A DNA stretch of 64,000 nucleotides from the NCBI GenBank assembly GCA_038924905.1, contig JBCKUK010000002.1, positions 25,102 through 89,101 of the forward strand, given 5' to 3'. Made by a program: the position numbers and the translations under genes. Source of the DNA: JBCKUK01 sp038924905 (lineage in GTDB: Bacteria > Pseudomonadota > Gammaproteobacteria > Burkholderiales > Methylophilaceae). The notes beneath the pieces were generated by a model. The model did not search any database. It saw only the letters and a list, made by a program, of their open reading frames with translations, and was not told the origin of the DNA. Positions 35,874-43,996 of this stretch are shown one piece after another (the first letter of the stretch is position 1; the number at the start of each line of letters is the position of its first letter).

Positions 35874-36620
35874 ATGCCAAAACCTGAAATTGTCCTGCCC
35901 CACGGTACAGAGTTTGTAGGTGTTTTGGAAATTGCATCGCTGATTGTTAAAGCGCTTAATCCTGTTGAGTATGCCGCGTCGGAAGCCCGTAGTGCAGGCC
36001 ACTATGCTGCCGAAAAAGCGTGGCGCAAACAACTAGCGCCAGAAGATATAGATAAGGACTTCCCGGATAAGGAGCGTGAAAAGTTTCATGACGCTAACGA
36101 TGGGCAGCTCTACATGGATGTAGAGAAATGCTGTGAAGCCATAATTGAATATGTTCAAAAAGGGCGGCTGGAGGCGCGTAATAAGCACACACGGAATGCG
36201 ACTACAAAGTGTGAAATTGATGTGATTGTTATGCTTGAAGAGCTGACACGCTACGTCAAGCCGATGGAGATTTCCGTGCGGGTGGAAGATGCGCCAGCGG
36301 GAGCGGATGGCAAGCATGCCGCGCAAGTTAAGGCCGCACCAGCAACCAATCCGCTACCAGATGCCAAGTCGGCTCAAGAAAAGTGGATTACAAAGTGCCA
36401 GATAATTGCACAAAAAATTGGGCTAAAGAAGTTGCATAAAAATACCCCCATGGAAGAGATTTCCACACGACGTATTTTTGAAGAGGTAACGGCAGAACTT
36501 GCGAAAGATAAGACTACATGGAAAGCAAAGAAATCGCGTGTACTGCCACGCACAAAAAGCGAAGTGCGCCTCAAGGGATTACGAGGGTGGAAATTAAAAC
36601 TGCCCAAGGATATGAAGTAG
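35874..36620 (+). CDS. Hypothetical protein of the integrated element
   Basis: 248 residues, soluble, charged. A middle part (ATTKCEIDVIVMLEELTRY) and a Lys-rich C-terminal helical part (TKSEVRLKGLRGWKLKLPKD) give no family I can name. The C-terminal third (EKWITKCQIIAQKIGLKKLH) could be a small DNA-binding domain of the kind carried by phage and satellite hypothetical proteins. It sits between the toxin-antitoxin pair and the repeat block upstream of the primase. Confidence 0.6.
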   Translation: MPKPEIVLPHGTEFVGVLEIASLIVKALNPVEYAASEARSAGHYAAEKAWRKQLAPEDIDKDFPDKEREKFHDANDGQLYMDVEKCCEAIIEYVQKGRLEARNKHTRNATTKCEIDVIVMLEELTRYVKPMEISVRVEDAPAGADGKHAAQVKAAPATNPLPDAKSAQEKWITKCQIIAQKIGLKKLHKNTPMEEISTRRIFEEVTAELAKDKTTWKAKKSRVLPRTKSEVRLKGLRGWKLKLPKDMK

Positions 36621-36832
36621 TGGATTGTCGGGATTAAGTTAATTTAATCCACCAGCACAACGCTGCAACCCAATAACGGCGGAGATTATGGTCGTGTGGA
36701 TTATTTTCATGCTGTTGGATTGAGTTAATATTTAATCCACTGGAGCAGCGATAAACCAAGCATTGGCGGGGTTTGTGGCTATATGGATTATTTGGTTTGA
36801 TGTTGGATTGAAATGAAATAATTTACTATCAA
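36618..36832. repeat. Tandem ~100-bp repeats upstream of the primase: possible replication origin
   Basis: Two and a half imperfect copies. Each begins near TGGATT, contains an inverted GGATTAA ... TTAATCC-type element (36630-36649, 36716-36739, and a decayed third at 36805), then GCAGCG/ACGCTG and a GGCGG-TTTATGG-like stretch, then ATGGATTATTT. No ORF covers the block. Its position before a P4-type primase gene is where P4-like elements keep origins and regulatory sites. Confidence 0.55.
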
Positions 36833-36848
36833 AACGCTACAACCTAGC

Positions 36849-36882
36849 AACGGCGCGGCTTACAAGCTTGCGCCGTTTTTGT
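36849..36882 (+). terminator. Rho-independent terminator before the primase operon
   Basis: AACGGCGC (36849-36856) pairs with GCGCCGTT (36870-36877) around a 13-base loop that can itself pair (GGCTT/AAGCT), followed by TTTTTGTTTG. It would end transcription coming from the 35.9-kb gene. Confidence 0.75.
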
Positions 36883-37034
36883 TTGTGCCAAACGAAAGTA
36901 CAGTAAATTCTGCCAGAATATCTATGCCGAAACACGCGCTTCAATACGGCGAAGTGGAAGAGCATTGATAACGAAATCGGCACGTTATTGACGCTCTGAA
37001 ACTTCGCTGCTGCGAGGCAATAAGGAGTATTGAT

Positions 37035-37241
37035 ATGACAACAATATTTACACCATTGGATCAAGAAACACGCACGCATGTTGAAACTGCCTGCGCTGCG
37101 TTTCACCTGAGCAGACAACCGCAAACTTTACGCGCTTGGGCAGTTTATGAGCCAAAGGGAACACCCCGAGCCATTCGGGTGAATGGCCGCCTAGCTTGGC
37201 CTGTTGCGGAAATCCGCCAGCTGCTGGGGGTGTCCAAATGA
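37035..37241 (+). CDS. Small predicted DNA-binding protein ahead of the primase
   Basis: 68 residues: THVETACAAFHLSRQPQTLR followed by RVNGRLAWPVAEIRQLLGVS. It has the look of a winged-helix or AlpA-like excisionase/regulator: a putative recognition helix, then a strand-turn with WPVAEIRQLL. It is preceded by AAGGAGT and its TGA overlaps the ATG of the primase (ATGA, 37238-37241), so the two are co-translated. A role in controlling replication or excision is inferred from position only. Confidence 0.65.
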   Translation: MTTIFTPLDQETRTHVETACAAFHLSRQPQTLRAWAVYEPKGTPRAIRVNGRLAWPVAEIRQLLGVSK

Positions 37242-39634
37242 TTACCTTTCAAGATGCTATTCGAGCCGCTGGACTGCAACCGCCAGACATAATCGAGCCG
37301 GGCAGGTTTCACAGATTCCCCGGCAAAGGCAAGCGCAACAGCAACACAGCGGCGTGGTGTATGCTGTTTGATGATCGCGCAGGCGGGGTTTTTGGTGATC
37401 ACTCTACCGGACTATCTGCCAACTGGCAGGCGCAACGCGAAACACCCTACACGCCCACCGAACGCGAAGCATTCAAGCGTCAGGCTGCCGCTGCGAAAGC
37501 GCAGGACGAAGCCGAGCGCAAGGCAAGGCAGGCTAAAGCTGCGGCTCAGGCAACATCCATCTGGAATGCACCAGCCAGCGCACTGGAAGCCACTCAACCG
37601 GCTATCACTGACCACCCCTACCTGAAGCGCAAGCACATTCAACCGCATGGCGCAAAGGTGTATCACGGCAGCCTGAGCATACGCGAGATGGAATGTAACG
37701 GCGCAATTATGTTGCCCACGAAATTGAACGGCAAGATAACCAGTCTGCAATTTATCAACCGCGAAGGTGAAAAGCGTTTTCTGCCGGGCGGTGAAAAAGG
37801 CGGCTTCCTTATTGGCAAGATCGTAGCCGGTAAACTAGTTTGTGTCTGTGAGGGATTCGCCACGGGCGCAAGTATCCATGAAGCTACCGGCTGCGCGGTG
37901 ATTGTCGCCTTCGATGCCGGAAACCTGCGCAAGATAGCGGAAGCACTACGGGCAAAACAGCCGGATGCAGTGATCGTGCTGTGCGCCGATGATGACAACC
38001 GCACCGACGGCAATCCTGGGCTGACCACGGCGACCGAGGCGGCGCGATCCGTTGGCGGCAAGCTGGCAGTCCCCGACTTCGGCACCGACCGACCGGATGG
38101 TGCATCCGACTTCAACGACTTGCACCAAGCCGAAGGTTTAGACGCTGCGCGCCAACAAATTAACGCCGCAATAGATCAACCATGCACGCTTGCCATTTAT
38201 AACGTGCCTTGTTTGATCGGTACGGATGCACGCGATGGCACCGGCGATTCTCGACCTCTTACCGAGCTGGGCAACGCCGTCCGTATGTTCGATGCACACG
38301 GCGACCGACTGCGGTATGTTTACGATGCTGGACAGTGGATGCAGTGGCGTGATGCGTGGTGCTGGGATATTGGAGGTGCTGCCGTTCGTTCGCTGGCCGC
38401 CGCCTTGCCGATCTCAATCTATGCCGAGGGCACGCATCACCTTGGCGATTCGATACACTTCGCCAAATGGGCGCGTACTTCACAAAAGCAACAGACCATC
38501 AACGCCGCTGTGTCTTTACTGGCTGACTTCGAGAGGGTTCGACTTCCTCTGTCAAATATCGACGCAGAGCAGTTCATAGCGGGACTCGATCAGGCCAGAC
38601 AGGTAATCGACCTTACGACGGGCACGGTGCGTGCCGCGCTGCAATCGGACTATGTCACCAAGAGCTTGCACGTTTCCAGTGTGGGCGACCCTGCCAAGGC
38701 CGTGCGCTGGCTGGCATTCCTGCATCAAGTGTTCGCTGGTGACACAGAGCTAATCGACTGGCTGCATCGCTGGTGCGGAAACGTGTTGACCGGTTCGACC
38801 CGTGAGCAGTTCTTCATCTTCGCCTTCGGAATTGGCGCAAACGGTAAATCTGTTTTTGCGGAATTGCTTAAATACCTCATGGGCGATTACGCGCGAGCGA
38901 TTGCACCTGAAACTTTATCAGAATCACGCCGCCAAGCGGGAAGCGCAACGCCTGACCTCGCTGCACTCATTGGCGCACGATTGGCACTGAGCTGCGAAAC
39001 GGAAGAAGGCGCTGCGCTGGCTGAAACATTGATTAAGTCTCTTGTGTCTGGCGACAGCATGACAGTCCGGCAACTGTACGCCGGACAGATTGAGTTCATT
39101 CCATGCTTCAAACTGCTAATACTCGGGAACCACAAGCCGGTTATTCGCGGCACCGATTACGGCATCTGGCGCCGGGTGCGACTGGTTCCATTCAGGCGGA
39201 TATTTGCGCCGGAAGAGAGAGACCTGCACTTACTCGACAAGCTGAAATCCGAAGCACCTCACATTGTCGCGTGGATGGTGCAAGGCTGCATGGAGTGGCA
39301 AAGGCGCGGGCTGGCTGACCTGCCTGCTGCTGTTCGTGGTGCCACCGATGACTATAAACGCGACCAAGACATTATCGGAGAATGGCTGGCGGAGTGCTGC
39401 ACATTGGCACTGTCTGTCGAAACGACCTCATCTGACCTGTACGGCGATTATCGTAGATGGGCAATTGATAACGGATTGAGGCCGGCCAGTTCGGTATCAC
39501 TAGGACGCCGCTTGGGCGAGCGTGGTTTTTCAATGAGGCAGTCTAGCGGCAAACGGCTATGGGCAGGGCTTGCGCTGACAACTGAACGCCAAAACAACTT
39601 CGCCAATTCACGCGGGGGGTATGGTAATGAATAA
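37238..39634 (+). CDS. P4-type primase/helicase
   Basis: 798 residues from ATG 37238, which overlaps the upstream stop. N-terminal zinc/primase-like part, then a TOPRIM domain (VCEGFATGASIHEATG, then VIVLCADDDNRTDGNPG) at ~residues 200-300, and a C-terminal D5_N/SF3 helicase with Walker A FGIGANGKSVFAELLK near residue 530 and Walker B-like LIGARLALSCETEEGA. This single protein primes and unwinds satellite or plasmid DNA, as the alpha protein of phage P4 does. It is the replication gene of the element. Confidence 0.92.
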   Translation: MITFQDAIRAAGLQPPDIIEPGRFHRFPGKGKRNSNTAAWCMLFDDRAGGVFGDHSTGLSANWQAQRETPYTPTEREAFKRQAAAAKAQDEAERKARQAKAAAQATSIWNAPASALEATQPAITDHPYLKRKHIQPHGAKVYHGSLSIREMECNGAIMLPTKLNGKITSLQFINREGEKRFLPGGEKGGFLIGKIVAGKLVCVCEGFATGASIHEATGCAVIVAFDAGNLRKIAEALRAKQPDAVIVLCADDDNRTDGNPGLTTATEAARSVGGKLAVPDFGTDRPDGASDFNDLHQAEGLDAARQQINAAIDQPCTLAIYNVPCLIGTDARDGTGDSRPLTELGNAVRMFDAHGDRLRYVYDAGQWMQWRDAWCWDIGGAAVRSLAAALPISIYAEGTHHLGDSIHFAKWARTSQKQQTINAAVSLLADFERVRLPLSNIDAEQFIAGLDQARQVIDLTTGTVRAALQSDYVTKSLHVSSVGDPAKAVRWLAFLHQVFAGDTELIDWLHRWCGNVLTGSTREQFFIFAFGIGANGKSVFAELLKYLMGDYARAIAPETLSESRRQAGSATPDLAALIGARLALSCETEEGAALAETLIKSLVSGDSMTVRQLYAGQIEFIPCFKLLILGNHKPVIRGTDYGIWRRVRLVPFRRIFAPEERDLHLLDKLKSEAPHIVAWMVQGCMEWQRRGLADLPAAVRGATDDYKRDQDIIGEWLAECCTLALSVETTSSDLYGDYRRWAIDNGLRPASSVSLGRRLGERGFSMRQSSGKRLWAGLALTTERQNNFANSRGGYGNE

Positions 39635-39884
39635 TTATCAACGCCCGAAAGTGCGGATAGTGCGGATGAATGGCTGTTTTGGTAAACCCTCTTATATTTT
39701 GCTACTGGACAACAACATACAAAAACGGGGTTTATCCGCACTATCCGCACTCGAAACCTCCATTTCATTATTTCTGTTTCTTTCCTCAGTTAGAAAGTTT
39801 GAAGCCGCACCGGACGGATTTCCGGCATTTAGCGAAATGATAAACCGGGCAGGCACGCATCATATTGGCGCGCGCCTTCTCTGA
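39621..39884 (+). CDS. Small hypothetical protein overlapping the primase end
   Basis: 87 residues starting ATG 39621 or ATG 39627. No recognisable domain; a hydrophobic segment (LETSISLFLFLSS) is near the middle. It overlaps the primase by 14 bases in another frame. The internal near-repeat of KVRIVRMNG-type and LSALSAL sequence and lack of homology make it uncertain whether it is translated. Confidence 0.35.
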   Translation: MVMNNYQRPKVRIVRMNGCFGKPSYILLLDNNIQKRGLSALSALETSISLFLFLSSVRKFEAAPDGFPAFSEMINRAGTHHIGARLL

Positions 39885-39905
39885 ACATTCAAAGGAAAAG
39901 CAGAC

Positions 39906-40036
39906 ATGACAGGAAAACGAAAAGCGCCGCCGCACGCCTTCAAGCCGGGGCAAAGGGCAATCCGAAATCGCGCTATGACGGCATGGTGTTGCTGGAATTA
40001 ATCGAGAAACATACCACGAAGGAGACATTGCAATAA
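39906..40036 (+). pseudogene. DUF5681-like small phage protein, frameshifted
   Basis: ATG 39906 opens MTGKRKAPPHAFKPGQ, the conserved start of small phage proteins whose next residues are SGNPKGR. Here the frame slips after CAA AGG GCA; one base over it reads GNPKSRYDGMVLLELIEKHT and ends at TAA 40034-40036, which overlaps the terminase ATG. One lost base near 39952 explains it. Such proteins usually sit beside small terminase genes. Confidence 0.55.
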
Positions 40037-40488
40037 TGGCTAATCTAACACCCAGGCAAGAGAAATTTACTCAGGCAATAGTAAGTGGACACAACCAATC
40101 TGATGCTTACCGTATATCTTATCCTAAGTCATTGAAGTGGAAAGACTATTCTGTTGCGATTGAGGCTAGTCGGATGATGGCAAAACCTAATGTTTCACTA
40201 AGAGTTGCAGAATTGCGTGCGCCAATCATCGCTAAAATTCAACGAGATGCAGAATACGGACTACGCCAGGCCATGGCTGATGCTGATGAAGCACTGGACG
40301 TGGGACGTGTCAACGAGAACGGTGGAGCAATGGTTCAGGCTGTCACACTCAAGGCAAAACTCAACAATCTATTGGTAGAACGTAAGGAAGCTAAGGTCGG
40401 GTTGCTGGATAAACTACCTTATGCGACGCTGGAACGTCTCAGGCTGCTTCTGGAAGTTGCCATTAAAAGAGATAATCTTAGCGAATAA
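40036..40488 (+). CDS. terS: Phage terminase small subunit
   Basis: 150 residues in the Terminase_2 pattern: LTPRQEKFTQAIVSGHNQSD at the start (DNA-binding helix-turn-helix), IEASRMMAKPNVSLRVAELR, then a coiled helical C-terminus for oligomerisation. TerS recognises the packaging site and presents DNA to TerL. No large subunit, portal or capsid gene is present, so a helper phage would have to supply them. The ATG overlaps the preceding stop (TAATG). Confidence 0.82.
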   Translation: MANLTPRQEKFTQAIVSGHNQSDAYRISYPKSLKWKDYSVAIEASRMMAKPNVSLRVAELRAPIIAKIQRDAEYGLRQAMADADEALDVGRVNENGGAMVQAVTLKAKLNNLLVERKEAKVGLLDKLPYATLERLRLLLEVAIKRDNLSE

Positions 40489-41300
40489 TGTCATTATCGT
40501 GCGCAAAATTGTTAAAGTGAATGAATTTGACGCTGTGGGGCGGAGCAGAAGGAAAGGACGGCGGTGATGAAGGAGTTGAAGCTGTCAATCAGCGTCCAAT
40601 AGTTTCCAGTTTTCAGCATCCAGAAGTGATGTGAAAATTGTAATACCCGCCTGCAATCAAGCTCGGCATCAGCACGGTCAGTAAAAGATCACGCTGTTTG
40701 CTGGCAAAAACAGCGCGCTGATTGACAACCCAGCACCACAAGCACAGTTAGCTCAACTAAAACAATGGGTTGAACAATATATGGGCTAGTTATCTAGGAC
40801 AGCCCCTAAATCAATTCATTTGGATTATATTGGACTTTACAGTAAATTAAAAAACTAAGCAGAATTAAGCACCCAGCGGGACATTTATCGATACAACTCT
40901 TAGAGAAAGTAATAAAAAACACCGTCGCATGTTGGCGTATAAAATGTCTACGCTTACAATGAGAAAGAAAAGGTAACTGCCACTTTCAATTCTGACGTGT
41001 AATTCTCTATTTATTTTCTGTTTATTCCATTTATTTTTTTGTGATTTTATACAACAAATAAAGTGCCTGTTATTTACTGCGTTCGTCAAAATGACACGCA
41101 CGTACACCGCACGTAAAAGAAATTGACTATAAGTACCACAGCGGCCATACTCGACCTAATAATTGAAGTAGGTGCAGGGTGTCGGTAGCTTCTCAGGGAG
41201 GCTGCAATGTACCCCCCTCCCCCCCCCCCCCCGCCATCCAGTCCGCCAAATAGTGTGTCTGAATGTGTTGCCGGGGAATTTTTTTGACGGAGGTAGGTTG
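40489..41300. other. Non-coding junction between satellite and polysaccharide locus
   Basis: No convincing gene. A short C-terminal-like scrap lies at about 40687-40789 on the plus strand (ends PAPQAQLAQLKQWVEQYMG then TAG) with no intact start. From 40800 the sequence is AT-rich (about 35 percent GC) and unstructured, and could hold the promoter for manC. No second copy of the tRNA-Arg fragment is found here. Confidence 0.5.
41219..41232 (+). repeat. C14 homopolymer upstream of manC
   Basis: C6-T-C14 at 41212-41232, 68 bases before the manC start. It resembles one arm of the CCCTCCCC repeat family. Long enough to slip during replication, so it could alter promoter spacing; it could also be an assembly error. 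Confidence 0.6.
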
Positions 41301-42860
41301 GTGAATCAATTCGAAAAAGTCGCGATTGCGGTGGATATAACTTGTTCGGTCAAAGGTGATTCGGGCAACTCTGGTTCTGATGAGAATCATCAGGGTACCG
41401 TAGCCATTCCCGATCACGGTCTTGTTCCTGGGCATCCAGTAGGCCGCGCCCTCATCCCCACCATTCTTTGCGGTGGTGCTGGCTCAAGATTATGGCCCGT
41501 CTCGCGCGAGTTACATCCCAAGCCTTTCATCCGCTTGGTGGATGGGCAGAGCCTCTTGCAAAAAGCCTTCTTGCGAGGTGCGCAACTTCCGGGCGTTACC
41601 GAAATCTTGACGGTTACCAACCGTGAACTGTTCTTCAAAACTGAAGATGAGTTTCGCGAAGTGAACGCTGCGGGGGTCGCAACCTCCTTCATCCTGGAGC
41701 CATTCGGGCGCAATACCGCCGCCGCCATTGTCGTCGCCGCCCTCCAAATTACCCAAACGCATGGCAACGATGCGCTCATGCTCGTGCTGGCCGCAGACCA
41801 TTTGATTGCTAACCAGCACGCTTTCCAGCAAGCGGTGCTCAAAGCCGCTGAGCTGGCAGCCACGGGCAAACTGGTAACCTTTGGCATCCAGCCTGACGCC
41901 CCTGAAACTGACTACGGCTACATCGAGGCCGACGGCAACACGGTGTTGCGCTTCGTTGAAAAGCCGTCACTTGAAAAAGCACAGGACTATCTGGCGTCAG
42001 GCCGCTTTCTCTGGAATTCCGGCATGTTCTGCTTCTCCGTTGGCACGCTGCTGCAGCAAATGGAGCAACATTGCCCACAGATACTTGCCACCACCAGGGC
42101 TTGCATGGCGCAATCGCGGTCGGCCGAAGGCAAAGGCTTCAAGCAGCTTGAACTCGACCCCGATACCTTTGGCCGTGTTCCTGATGATTCCATCGACTAT
42201 GCCGTGATGGAAAAGTCGAATCAGGTGGCCGTGGTCCCGTGCAACATAGGCTGGAGCGACATCGGCTCCTGGACCGCCTTGGGTAATCTGAGCGCGCCGG
42301 ACATCGATGGCAACCGCATCCAGGGCGATGCCTTGCTGCATGACACCCGTAACTGCACCATCCAAAGCAATGACCGCTTGGTTGGCACCGTCGGCGTCGA
42401 GAACCTCATCATCATCGACACACCAGATGCCCTTCTGGTGGCCAACAAATCTTGCGCGCAGGATGTCAAGTACATCTACGCCAAACTGAAGGCCAAGGGC
42501 CATGAAGCCCATAAACTCCACCGCACCGTGCACCGCCCCTGGGGAACCTACACCGTGCTGGGTGAGGGCAGCGGCTTCAAGATCAAGCGTATCGAAGTTA
42601 AACCCGGCACATCCTTAAGTCTGCAAATGCACCATCATCGCAGCGAGCATTGGGTGGTGGTGAGCGGCATCGCCAAGGTCACCAATGGCGATCGCGAGCT
42701 CTTTGTGAACACCAACGAATCCACCTATATTCCCGCCGGCCACAAGCATCGCCTAGAAAACACCGGCGTGCTCAATCTGGTCATAATCGAAGTTCAAAGT
42801 GGTGGGTACTTGGGTGAAGACGACATCGTGCGCTTCGAAGATAACTACGGGCGTGCATGA
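41301..42860 (+). CDS. manC: Mannose-1-phosphate guanylyltransferase/mannose-6-phosphate isomerase
   Basis: 519 residues from GTG 41301, fixed by GGAGGT at 41290-41295. Bifunctional type: the N-terminal nucleotidyltransferase has GGAGSRLWPVSRELHPKPF and FVEKP; the C-terminal cupin isomerase has FKIKRIEVKPGTSLSLQMHH and HRSEHWVVVSG. It makes GDP-mannose, the precursor of mannose, rhamnose or fucose units in surface glycans. The ~50 residues before the catalytic start are extra compared with the usual ~470-480 residues. First gene of the polysaccharide locus. Confidence 0.93.
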   Translation: MNQFEKVAIAVDITCSVKGDSGNSGSDENHQGTVAIPDHGLVPGHPVGRALIPTILCGGAGSRLWPVSRELHPKPFIRLVDGQSLLQKAFLRGAQLPGVTEILTVTNRELFFKTEDEFREVNAAGVATSFILEPFGRNTAAAIVVAALQITQTHGNDALMLVLAADHLIANQHAFQQAVLKAAELAATGKLVTFGIQPDAPETDYGYIEADGNTVLRFVEKPSLEKAQDYLASGRFLWNSGMFCFSVGTLLQQMEQHCPQILATTRACMAQSRSAEGKGFKQLELDPDTFGRVPDDSIDYAVMEKSNQVAVVPCNIGWSDIGSWTALGNLSAPDIDGNRIQGDALLHDTRNCTIQSNDRLVGTVGVENLIIIDTPDALLVANKSCAQDVKYIYAKLKAKGHEAHKLHRTVHRPWGTYTVLGEGSGFKIKRIEVKPGTSLSLQMHHHRSEHWVVVSGIAKVTNGDRELFVNTNESTYIPAGHKHRLENTGVLNLVIIEVQSGGYLGEDDIVRFEDNYGRA

Positions 42861-43198
42861 TGTCATCGTTATCTTGCTTTAACCGAGATTATCCATTAGA
42901 CGAAATATCCCCTCCCCCTTGCAGGGGGAGGGCTAGGGAGGGGGTGGAAACGCTATCATCCCACTGTTCTACCCCCCATCCTAACCTTCCCCCTGCAAGG
43001 GGGAAGGTTAGGGTACGGTTCTAATGGACAATCTGGGTTTAAAGTTCATGACGTACGTGGCAAGCCAGGCGATGGGCCGGGTGATGATGGTGTCGCCTGC
43101 CGTGCCCGGCACTCCTATGCGCAACATCTGATCCCCCTGCACGGGGTTGTTGTTGGTGATCTACGCAAAACGAATAAATCATTAATAGAGGTACAAGC
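42861..43198. repeat. Intergenic region with two palindromic repeats
   Basis: No gene. Two hairpins of the CCCTCCCC family: 42910-42932 (10-bp arms, loop TGC) and 42980-43012 (15-bp perfect arms, CCTAACCTTCCCCCT and its complement, loop GCA). They may act as terminators or mRNA-stability hairpins between manC and the ABC exporter genes. A GAGG ribosome site precedes 43199. Confidence 0.7.
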
Positions 43199-43996
43199 GT
43201 GATTTTGCAAATGCTCAAGCCATTATGGGACTACCGGGGCTTTATTCTTGGCAGCGTAAAAAGAGAGTTTCAGTCCAAATATCGTACCTCCATGCTTGGG
43301 TCTGTATGGACAGTCATCAATCCACTGGCCATGATCATCGTTTACACGGTGATTTTTTCGCAGATCATGAGCGCGAAGCTGCCAGGCGTGGATAGCACCT
43401 TCGCCTATAGCATCTACCTGTGCGCGGGCTTGTTGACTTGGGGACTATTTGCGGAAATCGCCGGGCGCGCCCAGAACATGTTTTTGGAGAATGCCAACCT
43501 ACTTAAGAAACTCAGCTTCCCGCGGCTTTGTCTCCCCGTTGCCGTAGTCGCCAGTGCCGGGCTGAACTTTGCCATCATTTTCAGTTTGTTCACTGCCTTC
43601 CTCATTATCTCCGGCAATTTCCCCGGCTGGGCCTATCTTGCACTGCTGCCCGTGCTCGCGATCCAGATCGTTTTCGCAATCGGGCTGGGTATGGTGCTCG
43701 GTGTACTCAACGTCTTCTTTCGTGACGTAGGTCAGTTGTTCGGCGTGGTACTGCAGTTCTGGTTCTGGCTCACCCCCATCGTGTATCCAGTCACCATCCT
43801 GCCTGAGTCGGTGCAACCGCTGTTCGCACTCAACCCGATGACGAGCCTAATGGCCGCCTACCAGAATATCCTCGTTATCGGACTATGGCCGGACTGGGTC
43901 TCGCTCTGGCCTGTCACCCTGCTGGCCGTGCTGCTGTGTGTATGGGGCATGCGGCTGTTTCGCAAGAACGCGGGCGAAATGGTGGACGAACTCTGA
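43199..43996 (+). CDS. wzm: Polysaccharide ABC transporter permease (Wzm-like)
   Basis: 265 residues, six membrane helices, ABC2 type. N-terminus FKSKYRTSMLGSVWTVINPL-like sequence (here REFQSKYRTSMLGSVW) and VFFRDVGQLFGVVLQFWFWL are characteristic of Wzm/KpsM/TagG exporters. It forms the channel that moves undecaprenyl-linked O-polysaccharide across the inner membrane. GTG 43199 start with GAGG. The stop overlaps the ATP-binding gene (TGATG). Confidence 0.9.
   Translation: MILQMLKPLWDYRGFILGSVKREFQSKYRTSMLGSVWTVINPLAMIIVYTVIFSQIMSAKLPGVDSTFAYSIYLCAGLLTWGLFAEIAGRAQNMFLENANLLKKLSFPRLCLPVAVVASAGLNFAIIFSLFTAFLIISGNFPGWAYLALLPVLAIQIVFAIGLGMVLGVLNVFFRDVGQLFGVVLQFWFWLTPIVYPVTILPESVQPLFALNPMTSLMAAYQNILVIGLWPDWVSLWPVTLLAVLLCVWGMRLFRKNAGEMVDEL

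Noticed and set aside
40865..41107. 80-codon minus-strand ORF in the gap before manC
   Set aside because: AT-rich, no ribosome site, no recognisable domain or neighbour logic; likely chance.
41172..41300. Coding use of the C14 tract as part of a longer ManC
   Set aside because: GGAGGT with GTG 41301 is a far better start, and the upstream frame encodes no family sequence.
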